A DNA stretch of 64,000 bases, from contig JASANG010000801.1 of NCBI GenBank assembly GCA_030248215.1, forward strand, positions 62,001-126,000. The letters run 5' to 3'. The position numbers and the translations under genes were made by a program. The stretch is from Enoplolaimus lenunculus (taxonomy: Eukaryota > Nematoda > Enoplea > Enoplida > Thoracostomopsidae). Of this stretch, positions 45,601-57,600 are shown piece by piece. The first letter of the stretch is position 1; each line of letters starts with the position of its first letter. The notes under the pieces were generated by a model. That model worked only from the letters and a program-made list of their open reading frames with translations, had not been told where the DNA came from and ran no database searches.

Positions 45601-48600
45601 TGTGCGAAAATTTCCGGATGCGACAATGCTGGATTGAGTGACACTTTACCTGACAGACAATAAGGAGGTCCGGTGTACCCAGCAGGACACGAAATAATTT
45701 GTGCCAAATCGGTCCGAAACATCCATTTTCCTTTGTGCCGGATATTGCTAGTTTCTGCCAACGGAATCACATTTTCTCCGGAACCGGGTAAATGAATTGT
45801 TGTAGCGTCTGCGGATGGAGACACCAATCCTACCTGAAAAGCAAACGATGGAACTGATATAAGACAAATAAATTTACGTAGAAACTTCGTATATATACAC
45901 GGCGGAGAGGGGGCGTACGTCGCCCCCTGTCAAAAACCTTTTGTGACAAAATGGTACTAAGCCTAAGCCGAAACCTTAGCCTTACCCTAAGCCTAAGCCT
46001 AAACCTTGGCCTAACCCTAAACCTAACCATAAGCGTAAGCCTAGGATCTACTTTACAATTTTCCCCCTTAGAAAATTGGCACATATATATTAAGCATACA
46101 GTAAAAATTGCGTTTCGTAACTTTTGCCAGCCCACCCCCCGTCAGAAATTTAAGAATCTGCTGCCGTATGCACAATTAACGTGTCATATGAACCAGTTTT
46201 GAGAAGCCAAGGATTTCATTTCGGGAGGGCATAAGATCCATAAAAAAGGATGTTTGGAATTTAATAATCTAGCAAGTTATTCCAAATCCTAATAAAAGTG
46301 CTGTTTTCTAGGGTTCTTAGAAGTTTCGGCCCATAGGCTTAGGCTTAGTCGTAGGAATAAACTCATTTTTACGCTTAGGCGTAGGCTTAGGAGTATGGTT
46401 ATAATACTGTTCCGGCCCTGTTCTAGTTGTACCATGAGTAATAGAGCGAAGTTTCTCCCAAGCCAGTAGCCAGCTCACCTTGCTAAGGGGTGCTGGCAAA
46501 CCCTTAGGAGAGACATACAAGGGTTTGCGATGATTTAAAAGCAAATTTGAAACATTTCTGGTTTGGACCAAAATTTTTTCCAAGGAGATGGGTTCTGTTC
46601 CCCTGACCGCTCTTTGGCTACAGACCCAGGTACTCCCTTCAACTCAATGAGGGGACTGCCAAACGATACATACATGATGAACTCAAGCAATTCATGAATT
46701 AGAGGCGGATGAACCATTAGACATCTCGCTGAATAGTAAGAAAATTAATACATACAGCTTCACTCCTTTAATTTCTAATGAATAATGCACTCTTGTAGTA
46801 TCAAGAAGCTTCACTCCTTTAATTTCTAATGAATAATGCACTCTTGTAGTATCAAGAAGCTTCACTCCTTTAATTTCTAATGAATAATGCACTCTTGTAG
46901 TATCAAGAAGCTTCAGTCGTTTAATTTCTAATGGATAATGTACTCTTGTAGTATCAAGAAGCTTCACTCCTTTAATTTCTAATGAATACTGCACTCTTGT
47001 AGTATCAAGAAGCTTCACTCCTTTAATTTCTAATGAATAATGCACTCTTGTAGTATCAAGAAGCTTCACTCCTTTAATTTCTAATCAATACTGCAGGCTT
47101 GTAGTATCAAGAAGCTTCACTCCTTTAATTTCTAATGAATAATGCACTCTTGTAGTATCAAGAAGCTTCACTCCTTTAATTTCTAATCAATACTGCAGGC
47201 TTGTAGTATCAAGAAGCATCACTCGTTTAATTTCTAATGAATACTGCACTCTTGTAGTATCAAGAGTTGCATTTTGCTTGGCTTACGCTTAGGCTTACGC
47301 TTAGGAATACGCTCATTCTTACGCTTAGGCTTAGGCTCAGACTTACGAATATGTTCATTCTTACGCTTGGGCTTAGGCTTGCGCTTAGGTTTAGGAATAT
47401 GCTCATAATACTGTTCTGCCCCTGTTCTTTACATTAACCAACTTTCCCATATATTTGTATTTGTTATATCAGCAATAGACTATAACTTGGGTTCACCTCG
47501 TACGAGTTTTTCTCGATTCATTAGCGAAAAAAAACTATTTTTCAAAATCAACACCCAATTCCAATCAAAATTGGTTTGCTAAAAGCACCAGGTTTCATCG
47601 CCGTATAAAAGCCAGGGCGGCTGAGCTTCTAGCAGACAAAGAGTGACATAAATTTATAATTTACATTTTGATTTTGACAATCATATTTTTCCATCCACAC
47701 GCTTCAATTCACACAATTTCACATTAGGGTTTTTTTGATGTTTAGGTTCTATTGTGAACACTAGCGGATCCGGAGGGGGCCGGGCGTGGCGGCGCACACC
47801 CTCCGCGCAGAAATTTCTTTGTGTTAAAATGGTAAGGTCCCTCTGCGTTGTAATGTTTCACAATACTACCCGCAGAATTTTTTGTGATAAAATGATAAGG
47901 TCTTTGCCTTACAATTTGTCGCCCTCAGAAAATTTTTTTGGTGATAAAATGATAAGGTCCCTATCTTACAGTTGTTGCGTTTTATAACATTTGCCAGTCC
48001 GCCCCTCGCGTCAGAAATTTTCGGATCCGCCTCTGATTCTGAACGTCTATCATGATAGTTGGTTCAAAATGTGTGTTTGCCAACATTCAGGTTTATTGCG
48101 GACTCGTATCCAGAAGGCTGATACCGGTGGTTAGCCAGTTTCGTCTAAAAAAATTTTGGTACCAAATTTTGAATCAAATGTTGCAAGGGTGCCGCTATAC
48201 TTTTGATGACGTCCGACACCGTCCGTCACCAGTACGGTATCGTACGTGGGACGGCGCCGGACGGTGCCGGGCGGTGACACACGATAAGTATAGCGCAACC
48301 CTTTAATTCGGCTAAATTGTTTCATGAACTCCACCGGTCTGAAGCTGTCACGTCACGTCAAACTTCAGTACCGCATGCCTATAGGTGTAGTATTAAATGT
48401 TATATTTTGTCCACTCTGTATTATTTCGCTTCAGATTGCTCGGAGTTGCTCATAGTCTACTCTATGCGAGAAAACACAATTGTCTGCTCTATTCAAGCTT
48501 ACATTAAAGCATATATATTTTCAAACATCCTGGACTCGCCGCTATGAAGAAGTATAGCTTAATATCTGTTGGTAACAATTTTTACATCCGTTACGCGTTC

Positions 48601-51600
48601 GCAAATCTGCCTGTATATTTCAAACAAAAACGACGTGAAAAATATTTTATTTCAATTTCGAAACCATAAATTTTTCTTAAAATCACACAGAAATTCTACG
48701 AATTTTGATCTAAAAATAGTTTTTTTTTCACAAAAAACGTTTAATATTTTCACAAAAACACACGAATCCGAGTAGATTTTCAAAAGCTGATTTCAGTTTC
48801 AACGATTTGCTGATTCTGTATAGGCGTATTTTTTCAAAAACGACCAATTCCTTTTATTGATTCATTTTCTTGGGCATCCAAGACTGGTCCCTAGCCAGAA
48901 TGGCTCACAATACAAATTTTGCCCTCCTCATAGAAAAGCTTTAGCCAAGCTTGAAAGCGTTATAAAAAATAACAAAATTAGTTTGGCTAAAAACCTGTTT
49001 AAAAGGCCGCTGGCGGCCTGATCCTACGACGTTTGTTTTACAATATATTTCCTGGTTTTAACCATTGTCAATTTTGTTACGGGTACGATCAACGAGTATC
49101 CCTGCGGACGTATCCGAGATGACACTCTCACGGGTGTTCGTGGCCGTGGATCTGCCTATTAAGATACTTGTCCAGAGGATGATGGTCCCCCGGCGTGATA
49201 TCGGGTTTTGAGAATCACAAAATTCCGATATCGCTCTACGCCTAAGCTCCTAAGGAACACCTTGATACGTTGTTGATTCGTACCAACAACAATTGAATTT
49301 TTATCCGTGTGTGTGACTAGGATTGCTAGTTTTATGCTATCTCTCTTGAATAAATTCCAATGTCTGGATTCAAGAGCGATCGGGTCTTCTGGTTGAACTT
49401 TAGGGGTTGTTGTATTCTTTGTAGGATTTGGTGGGCGATCCTGCAAAATTTAGACACATGGTCATAGACCTTTTAACGGAAAGGCGGATCGATCCTAGCC
49501 TTTGATTTTACTAAAAAATAATTGCTGATTCGGACCAGCAACTATGTAATACTTTGAATTTCCTAGGATGCCACCAAAATGCCGATCCAGATATTTGATC
49601 TGGTACCTCTGAATTTTGGATTAGCCATGGCTCAAGGCCAGGAGCTCAAAAGGTTTAAATCGCTCATAGTTCATTACTGAACGCGTTTTTGGAAGTTTTG
49701 GTTTATCATAAAATTATACAGTACATACGGACAACCAAATTAAGAAGAATTAAGACTCCTTATACCTTAATAGGAAAGTTGAGAATATAGCTATTCCTCG
49801 CTGTGAGTTGTTGGCTTGAGAAGTACAAGACGTGCGTCGTAAATATAGCTAGTATTAGCTTAAAATTAATTGCTAAAAAACAACAGTTTGAAATTAGAGA
49901 TGTTTTGACTCTTCAAAAAAAATTCATACCCATAGGTACCTGAACGTGGTCTGCCACCTTACCAGAGGGCTTTTGGGGATTTTGAAATTGCTCCACCTTT
50001 TGCGGTTTGCATTATTCTAGGGACGAGCCTGATCACAAAGGATAAGGGTGTTACGCCTGGCTCTCACTCCCCGGATGTAAACAGCCTACGCACAGTTCCC
50101 TGGGATCCCCAACATAAACTGGTCAGGCTCGGATAATTTTCTAGGTACACCATAAAAGCCGCACGAGTTGATCGCCTAAATTTTGCGAGTAGTTTCCTAA
50201 TAGCAATTTCTGTTTGCCAAGGGAAAATTCAGAAGGGGCGCTGGCTCGCTGCTGTTTTTCCCTTAAGTATTTTTTGCATAGGTCTAGCGTTGGGTTATTA
50301 ACACAGGCTGTGCCTTCAGAGTTTCGGTTGTCAAGTACGAGTGCAGGTATTAGTCTAAGTTCACTTTCCTTATGTTTCCTGAGGCCTGGTCAGAACTCTC
50401 TCTAGTCACAGGGTATACATAAATTTTCAAATGGCGAGGCGCTCAGCTCTTTTGTTGGCTAGATCCTGGTGCTTAGCACGAGGCAGTTTTGGCCTTCCTG
50501 CCATTTCTTAACAACCAATACTCAAGTACAAGAAGGTATCCTAAGGATACCAGTAAAATTTTTGATCGCTCCTATGAGCTGTTATCATTTTTACAATGTG
50601 CCTAAATGACAGTTTCACGACGTCCCAAGAATTAATACCCCCCGATTTAGAATTTGTGTAGGATTTTTAAATTTTATAAGTGAACCTAGTACCCACGTTA
50701 TCGGCAACGATAGGCAAACTTTGAGCCAAAATTATATGGCACCCCACACCTCCTTCGTGAAACTGAGATAGCCCTAACTGGGCCCCGTTTTGACATAGCC
50801 CCCCTTAACTACATACGTAACCCCCCTGTCCCCGTCGAATAGCGCCCCGAGACTCACGTACACGGTATGTCGCCACCGCGTGTAGTGAGCTCGGTTTGCT
50901 GTCGCGGCTCGAGCACGCGACTTTGAAAACCGAAATTTTTAAAACTGATCTGACTGCACAGCCCGTGCAGCGTGCTTTTATACCCGTGCTCAGCCCTTAC
51001 GCGATTCGCCGGTGGGTTTGACCAGTCAGGAATTGAAAAACAACAGCAGAGCAGCAATCCTATTGGGTGGACAAGTTGAGGCATTTTGAGCCAATGAAAA
51101 CGGGGTGTAGTAACTTTCCAAAACCGCCTCTGATTGGTCGACGGTATTTACATACATTATCAGTGCTACGACACCAGAAAGGGGTTCGCCAGTTCCTGAC
51201 AGGGTGGGACAGCATTAGGTGGTTTAGGGAGCGCAATAAAATTTTATGAACACTCCTAGGGGATGACCAACCTATCCAGAACAACAGGTATCGTTCGTGC
51301 AGCTTTTCGAGTACCTAGCAACCCTCTTAGGCATATCTTATCAGCGTATACCGTTACAACTGTCCATTTGAGCGTGCAAACTTATCTCAAAAGAGGTACC
51401 GAAGGGGTTATTAGGATAAAACCAAAAGCAGCAGTTATAAAAGAACCAAATAAAAACAAAATCCATGAAAATGCAAGCGCAAAAACATAAATCGGCATGA
51501 TAGTGAACGGATATGCAACATCATATTAAGCAGTAGACGTCCTGTACGTTGCCTAATCTTGAATCTACCATTATTCAAGCTGAAACGTGGGGGTCAGAAT

Positions 51601-54600
51601 CCTAATAACTTAGTGCACAGGGCTTAAACGGAGAAAAATGCACGCCCATTTCGTATTTGCGGGCTATTTTGGAAAGACTAGTATAACCCTGTTAAGGGGT
51701 CCTGTGCTAAAAAAAGATGCTCAGTAGGCGCGAACAAATTGTTAGACTAATACAACAATCCAGCTAGTGTTGAGATCATCGCAGCCTAGCCTGTCAAAAC
51801 AACCACTGACTATTCCAGGAGATTTTCAGATACTCTTAGTACAGGAAAGATGTGTTCTAAGTCCCATTCCTGAATAACCTTTGCAGTTCTACGGGTGAAA
51901 CAAGGTCTGCAACCTTAATTTCGGTATCGTGCCTTAAGAGGATTAAAACTACAATTGCCTAAAACCCATCTAATAATTACACATTCAGGTGGGCCACTAG
52001 AAAATTGGACCAGGCCATAACTTTTTAATTGACGATTTGCGACACAGGTTTGGGGTGGTTTTCTTGCTCTACTGATCAAGCTAAATCTAACAATACGAGT
52101 TTTACATCCGAAGCTCGAAAAAGTTAAAATTGCATTTTTCAGGCCGGATCCATAAAGTACGTACATGCATTAAGTACCGAGACTTAGTATTGGCCATAAC
52201 TTTTGAGGTATTATTTTGCGGACCATGTTTGGGGTGGTTTTCTTACTCAGCGCAACGCGCGGAGTCGAATGGTACCCATTTTGGCCATAGTTTGTGAAAA
52301 ACGAAAATCGCATTTTTCAGGATCCGATCCGTAAAATACTTACATGTAAAATTCCTAACACCTTGTATCCGTCATACCTCCTTAACTATTAGTTTGCTGA
52401 CAGGGTTCGGGGTGGTTTTCTTTGTCAGCTCGTCAAGCTGAGTCGAACGGTACCAATTTTAGGGCCAAACCCCGAAAAAATGAAAATAGCATTTTTTGTA
52501 CTGGGATCCGTAAAATACTTACACGCTCACACGCTAAAGTTCGGAGAACTTTAGATGCTCATAGTTTCTTAACTATTGCTTTGCGGATTGGGTTCGGGGC
52601 AGTTTTCTTGATCAGCTCTACGAGCTGAATTGAATGAAACTAATTTCAACGTCCTATTTCGGAAAAGTCAAAATTGCGTTTTTCGGACCAGGTTCTGCAG
52701 AATACTTGCGTGCTGGGTTCCAAACTTTAAAGGTTCATAACTTTCGGATATTAGTCGGAGGGCAAGGTTTTAGACATTTTTCTTGGTCAGCTCGGCGGGT
52801 TGGATTAAGTAGGGCAGAGTTGAGGATGGCCAGGGATCACCTCCTGTCCCCATGGGAACGGAAACCACAGAATTTAGCGGTTTCTACGGCTCCGACAGTA
52901 ATTGTTCCGAAAGCTGAGGACAACTGCACGCCGTACCAGTCCCAACTGGTATTAGACTACAGAAACGGCCCAAATGATCTCTGATCCCGCACTAAACCCG
53001 TTGTCAACCTCTGAAACCCTGCAAATTCCTTCAAATGCACTTATCCACCCCTCTATCAAGTGACACACACCTCAAACCTTCATAGAATCCAAACAAGGCC
53101 GAGCGCCTCCCTCTAAAACAGTTAAACAAAATTCAGTGCTCCCTCGACGAAATCAAACCTTTCTCTCTTGCCGGGTGTAGTCTACATTCAAATTTTAATG
53201 CCCCTCAGGGCCGCTGAAACACGATATCTTTACAATTTTCGAAAATGTGTTTGTTCATCGACCGTTAACAGAGTAGAAACGGGGCACCCAGAAATTTGAA
53301 AATTGTGGACCACTAACTTTTTTGGGAATGGGGTCGCAGGGTGCGCCCTTATGGCAGCGACCGGCTAAGGCAGTCAATTCAAGAGCTAGGCTTGACCGTA
53401 GTATCCTAATCATGCCAAAGGTGTCTTTGGCCAACCCTACGCATTCTACAAGGGGATTATGGCCCCACACGTTCAATCCCCTTTTTCAGAGTGGTTGGAC
53501 AACTTTGTTATCATACGCGCCCCTAGATTCTTTCCCGAGTTTCAACGGTCTTATCTGCAACTTCAATAACCACTACACTTTCAGTGAAATTTGCAATTTG
53601 TGGGCGACCGAAAACATCTAGGGGGTTCAACACTAGGGTTTCTTTATTTTGGCCCGGTTAGGGAGCGAACATGCTCACCGTTAACCAGCATAATTTAGTC
53701 AGACGCGTGTGAATCTGAAATCGTACAACTTTACGATGAACTCAGGGCCTCCACACCCGTTGTTCCCGAGTACCCGGAAACCAGCGACTTTTCATTCAAG
53801 TAGAAGATACACCACATGTATAATCACACATATATATTTATGTGGTTCTCCCTAGTATATAGTTACGAACGTATACATACGCGGCGGTTGGGATGGGGAG
53901 ACGGGGAGTACACATCCGGGTTAGCTCATTCGCTGTTCCAACCCACTTCCCGTCTCAGGCTGGTGAGCGAAACCTACTCTAGTTGTTCCGCGGGACTCCT
54001 CCTCACCTTTGAGTTCTACCAAGATTATCTGCCTAGTACCTTGGTGTTTTATTAACACCGCCGGTATTCGTATGTATAAGAATTTGGGGCATATACTAAC
54101 CGCACCAGGCGGGTGAACAATTTTCTCCGGCCCCACCCAACAATATCCTGAAACATGGAGTACGCGAGAGTCCGAGGTTACGCAGTCCAGCTCCAAAGCA
54201 CGGCTCATACCCCCATGTACAACACAGCTCCGGAACTCTACATTCACAACCACAGCGTTTGCAGTGTCAGAAAATTTCTGTGACCGGTGCACATTCAGAG
54301 ACGGCAAGGGGTTCGGACCCTTGAGTTGTAAGTATTCCTTCCGATCGGCACAATCAGCTGGATCGGATAGGATTGTTTTTGGAGCCAAGGTCTGAGAAAC
54401 AAGGATTGTATACCCGCTCTAAGGTCCGAAGGCTCTAAACTGCGCCAGGATCAGGGTCCACGACAAAACCTTTCCCTGAAACGTGAGATCAATGCTGAGC
54501 TATACTTACGCTAGCTGTTATTAGGCTTCACAAAAACCTTTGTCACTAATACCCTTAGATGATTCCCCTATCCCTTCTCTGACATACCCTCAAAATACGC

Positions 54601-57600
54601 CTACACCCCTCCTTGACGCGAAGCAACCGCGCTGTCCGGAAACTCCTTTGAAAATTCAAACCCCTGCAGGGGTCGCTGACACGTTAACATTAAAAATTTT
54701 ATTCAAAAGTTGAATCGTGCAAAACGCATCAACTGGGTGCGAGCCGGTTCTAAGGAAATAGGGTGTGTCCAACAGAGAATGGCAGGCATTTAAAATTTAC
54801 CAGTTCTCACCTAAACTAGGCATAAGCATTATAGGCCATCACAGTCTTCCACTCCTCCCCCTTGAGGTGGTTCAGTAACTTTTGACGTCTACCCCCGTTT
54901 TCTGTTTTAGCCAGTGTGGTCATTCTCAGTCCTCTACTATCATTTCAAAAGGGTGCACCGCTGAGTAAGATAAAACAGATGGTAAATTAATCATTCGGAA
55001 GGAAACCGTATAAGTGGCTGGTATTTCTATATTATTTCGGATACTAGTCAGTGAGAATCTAGTCGACACCAGGGTGGCATGTCTAGTCAGCATTGGGGTG
55101 GTATATTGTCTAGTCATTACTCCTAGTAGATTTATCTAGTCAATTTTCTAGTCAGCCTTCCAGTGATACCTAGTCAATTACTATTCATTGTGCCAAAATT
55201 TAGAGAACCATTAGACTGAGACTACGGTGTTAATAACGTATACAGAATCAAAATATAACGAGACCTAGTGACATCAATGATAAGGCATTCATACAAATCA
55301 ATGCATAAATCAGGCAATGCAAGTCACAAGGCAAGGGTGATCTGCAGGACAGTAATAAACATGACAAAATGCAGTGACATAGAAATAATAATAATAATAA
55401 CAGAAAACATAGAACAAAATCAACAAAGAAAAAACATTTATAAAAAAATCTAAGACATTGCAAGATGTGGCGGCATAATTATATATAAAAGAGAACATTC
55501 GTAGGAGATTTCCAGTCCTACTGAATGATTTTGACCATCATTGCAAAATAAGTGTCCCCGACAATTTTGCTGTCCAATGTAAAGAACAAGGGCGGAACAG
55601 TATTCGAAGCATATTCCTAAGCCTAAGCCTAAGGCTAAGCCTAAGCGAATCGCAAGAATGAACATATTCCTAAGCCTCACCTAATCTTAAGCGTAAACGT
55701 AAGAATGGGCATACTCCTAAGTCTACCCTAAGCGTAAGCCAAGCAAAAAATTAGTCTAAACCTTACTCTTTTGCAGTCCCACTAAAAACGTTTCGCCCCT
55801 GATTGTTACATGGGCCATTTTGCTTTATATGACAGTATTTTGTTTCTGATTTGTTCAGATTAAATCTCGCTTCTATTAAGAAAATGTCCTTTTGACTGAT
55901 TTTGTGTTAAATTTAGTCTCATTTTTCATTTTTAATTGATATTAAATATAAAATAAGCAAAATGAGTTGTTTTTCACTATTTTTATCTTTTTTGATTATT
56001 TTTGTCTTTTTTCATTATTTTTGTCTTTTTCATTATTTTGTCTATTTTTCAGTATTTTTGTTTTTTTCATTATTTTGTCTTTTATCAGTTTTTTGTCTTT
56101 TTTCATTATTTTTGTCTTTTTTTAATATTTTTGTCTCTTCAATATTTTGTTTTTTCATTATTTTTGTTTTCGCAATTATTTTAGTTTTTTCTTAGTATTT
56201 TTGTCTTCTTTTTAAGCATCTTTTTTGTTATTTCTTAAAGTGTAAACAAAGATTGTCGACCTCGGTGATAGCTGTCGCAAAGAAACATCGCCCGTCGATG
56301 TATCGAATAACTGTTTTGACCAGAGCCAGAAATCTTAGAAAACGGACTTATTTTTGAAGAAATTTGTTTCATAGGCAACATTTTAATTTTGAGAAAACAT
56401 AACCACATCTAAAATTGTTTTAATTCGTTTCTAAAACAACCAATCAAATGGGGAGGCTTGTTTCTAAGTGAGCCCAACCGACTTTCATTGGCTACAAGAG
56501 TGTACTGTAGTGACCCGAATAAGAGGGGGGACTGATATTTATTTGGCCTCTCCAGAGGGCACCCCCTTGTTATCTGGTTGCGGACTGTTATTTATTTTTA
56601 ACCTACGCTCCGCCACCCTTCCTTGCTGATATATATCCGGTACTGCAACTATCCGTTGAATAAAACGTCTATTTGTCTTGCGTCAATAGTCAATAGCTTA
56701 AGGGATCATGCAAGGTTATACTTAGGAATGTACTTTCAGAATTTAAGCACTTCAAAGCTTCAAACTCAAATTATTTGGTCCTGGAGTCATTTATGCGCTA
56801 CAATTCGGGCTCATTGACATTTATGGACTCTAATTAGGGTTTACGGACTCTACCCGCTTACGGACTCTTATTAGGGATACGGACTCCAATTGATTCGGCT
56901 CAAAATAGGCACCCCCTCTTATTACCCCTCACCCTCTTATTCGGGTCAATACAGTACGTTAAAATTTGCGATAAATTTTTACGGTTCGGGTTAATTTTTA
57001 TAGCCAAATAAGCCTAATTTATGCAATATAATCATATAACAAATGACCCTGGTCAAAATTTACCTTTTTCTCTATAACCTCAAAGGTATGGCACGTCGTT
57101 TTTTAAAATTATCACTGACAAAACCGTACCGATTGGCGTTATCTCGTTTTAACCCCTGTTACCCACAGCCTTTACAGCTGTCGAACTTTGCCACGTGTTG
57201 ACGGCTGATTTGTGGGTCATAATAACTCCACATTACATTGACTTACTTAAGTCAAAGTAACAGTTTCGTTCAGTATTCATTGAAATTTTCAAGTAACCAT
57301 TACCACGGGTCAGCTGTATTGCTCCGGTAAATGCGAAGCGAACTACGACCAAAATCACCCCTTACCCCATCCATTCTGGTAGAGTCTTGGTTAAAAAAAA
57401 AGTAGAAGCCAAACTGGTTGCGTTTTAATTTTGCCAATTTAAATATTGTGTCGTTTGGAACCTTTTCAACCTTCCGTGGTTAATATTAAAATAGGTTTCA
57501 AATGTCACTAAGTCGTCGCTTCGCGTACCGTTCGAGGCACATTCCAACGGGAGATGGCGCTACATATGGGGTGCTCCTGGACTCGACCCCCGAGTAAAAA

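Larger units (their letters stand above)
49050..55240. other. GC-richer island within NIDO intron, unrecognised content
   Basis: Roughly 6.2 kb without any TTAGGC element or listed MITE family, more GC-rich than both sides. It holds splice-bounded minus frames (49159-49440; 54101-54391; perhaps 53319-53486), a five-unit 180-bp repeat and a cluster of CTAGTC words. It could be an inserted large element, a nested gene of unknown family, or both. Confidence 0.45.

Noticed and set aside
46692-47069. 125-codon frame of 17-residue repeats
   Set aside because: Unit length divisible by three is enough to keep the frame open; no other coding evidence.
55962-56195. Hydrophobic FIIFVFF frames as membrane proteins
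   Set aside because: T-rich minisatellite.
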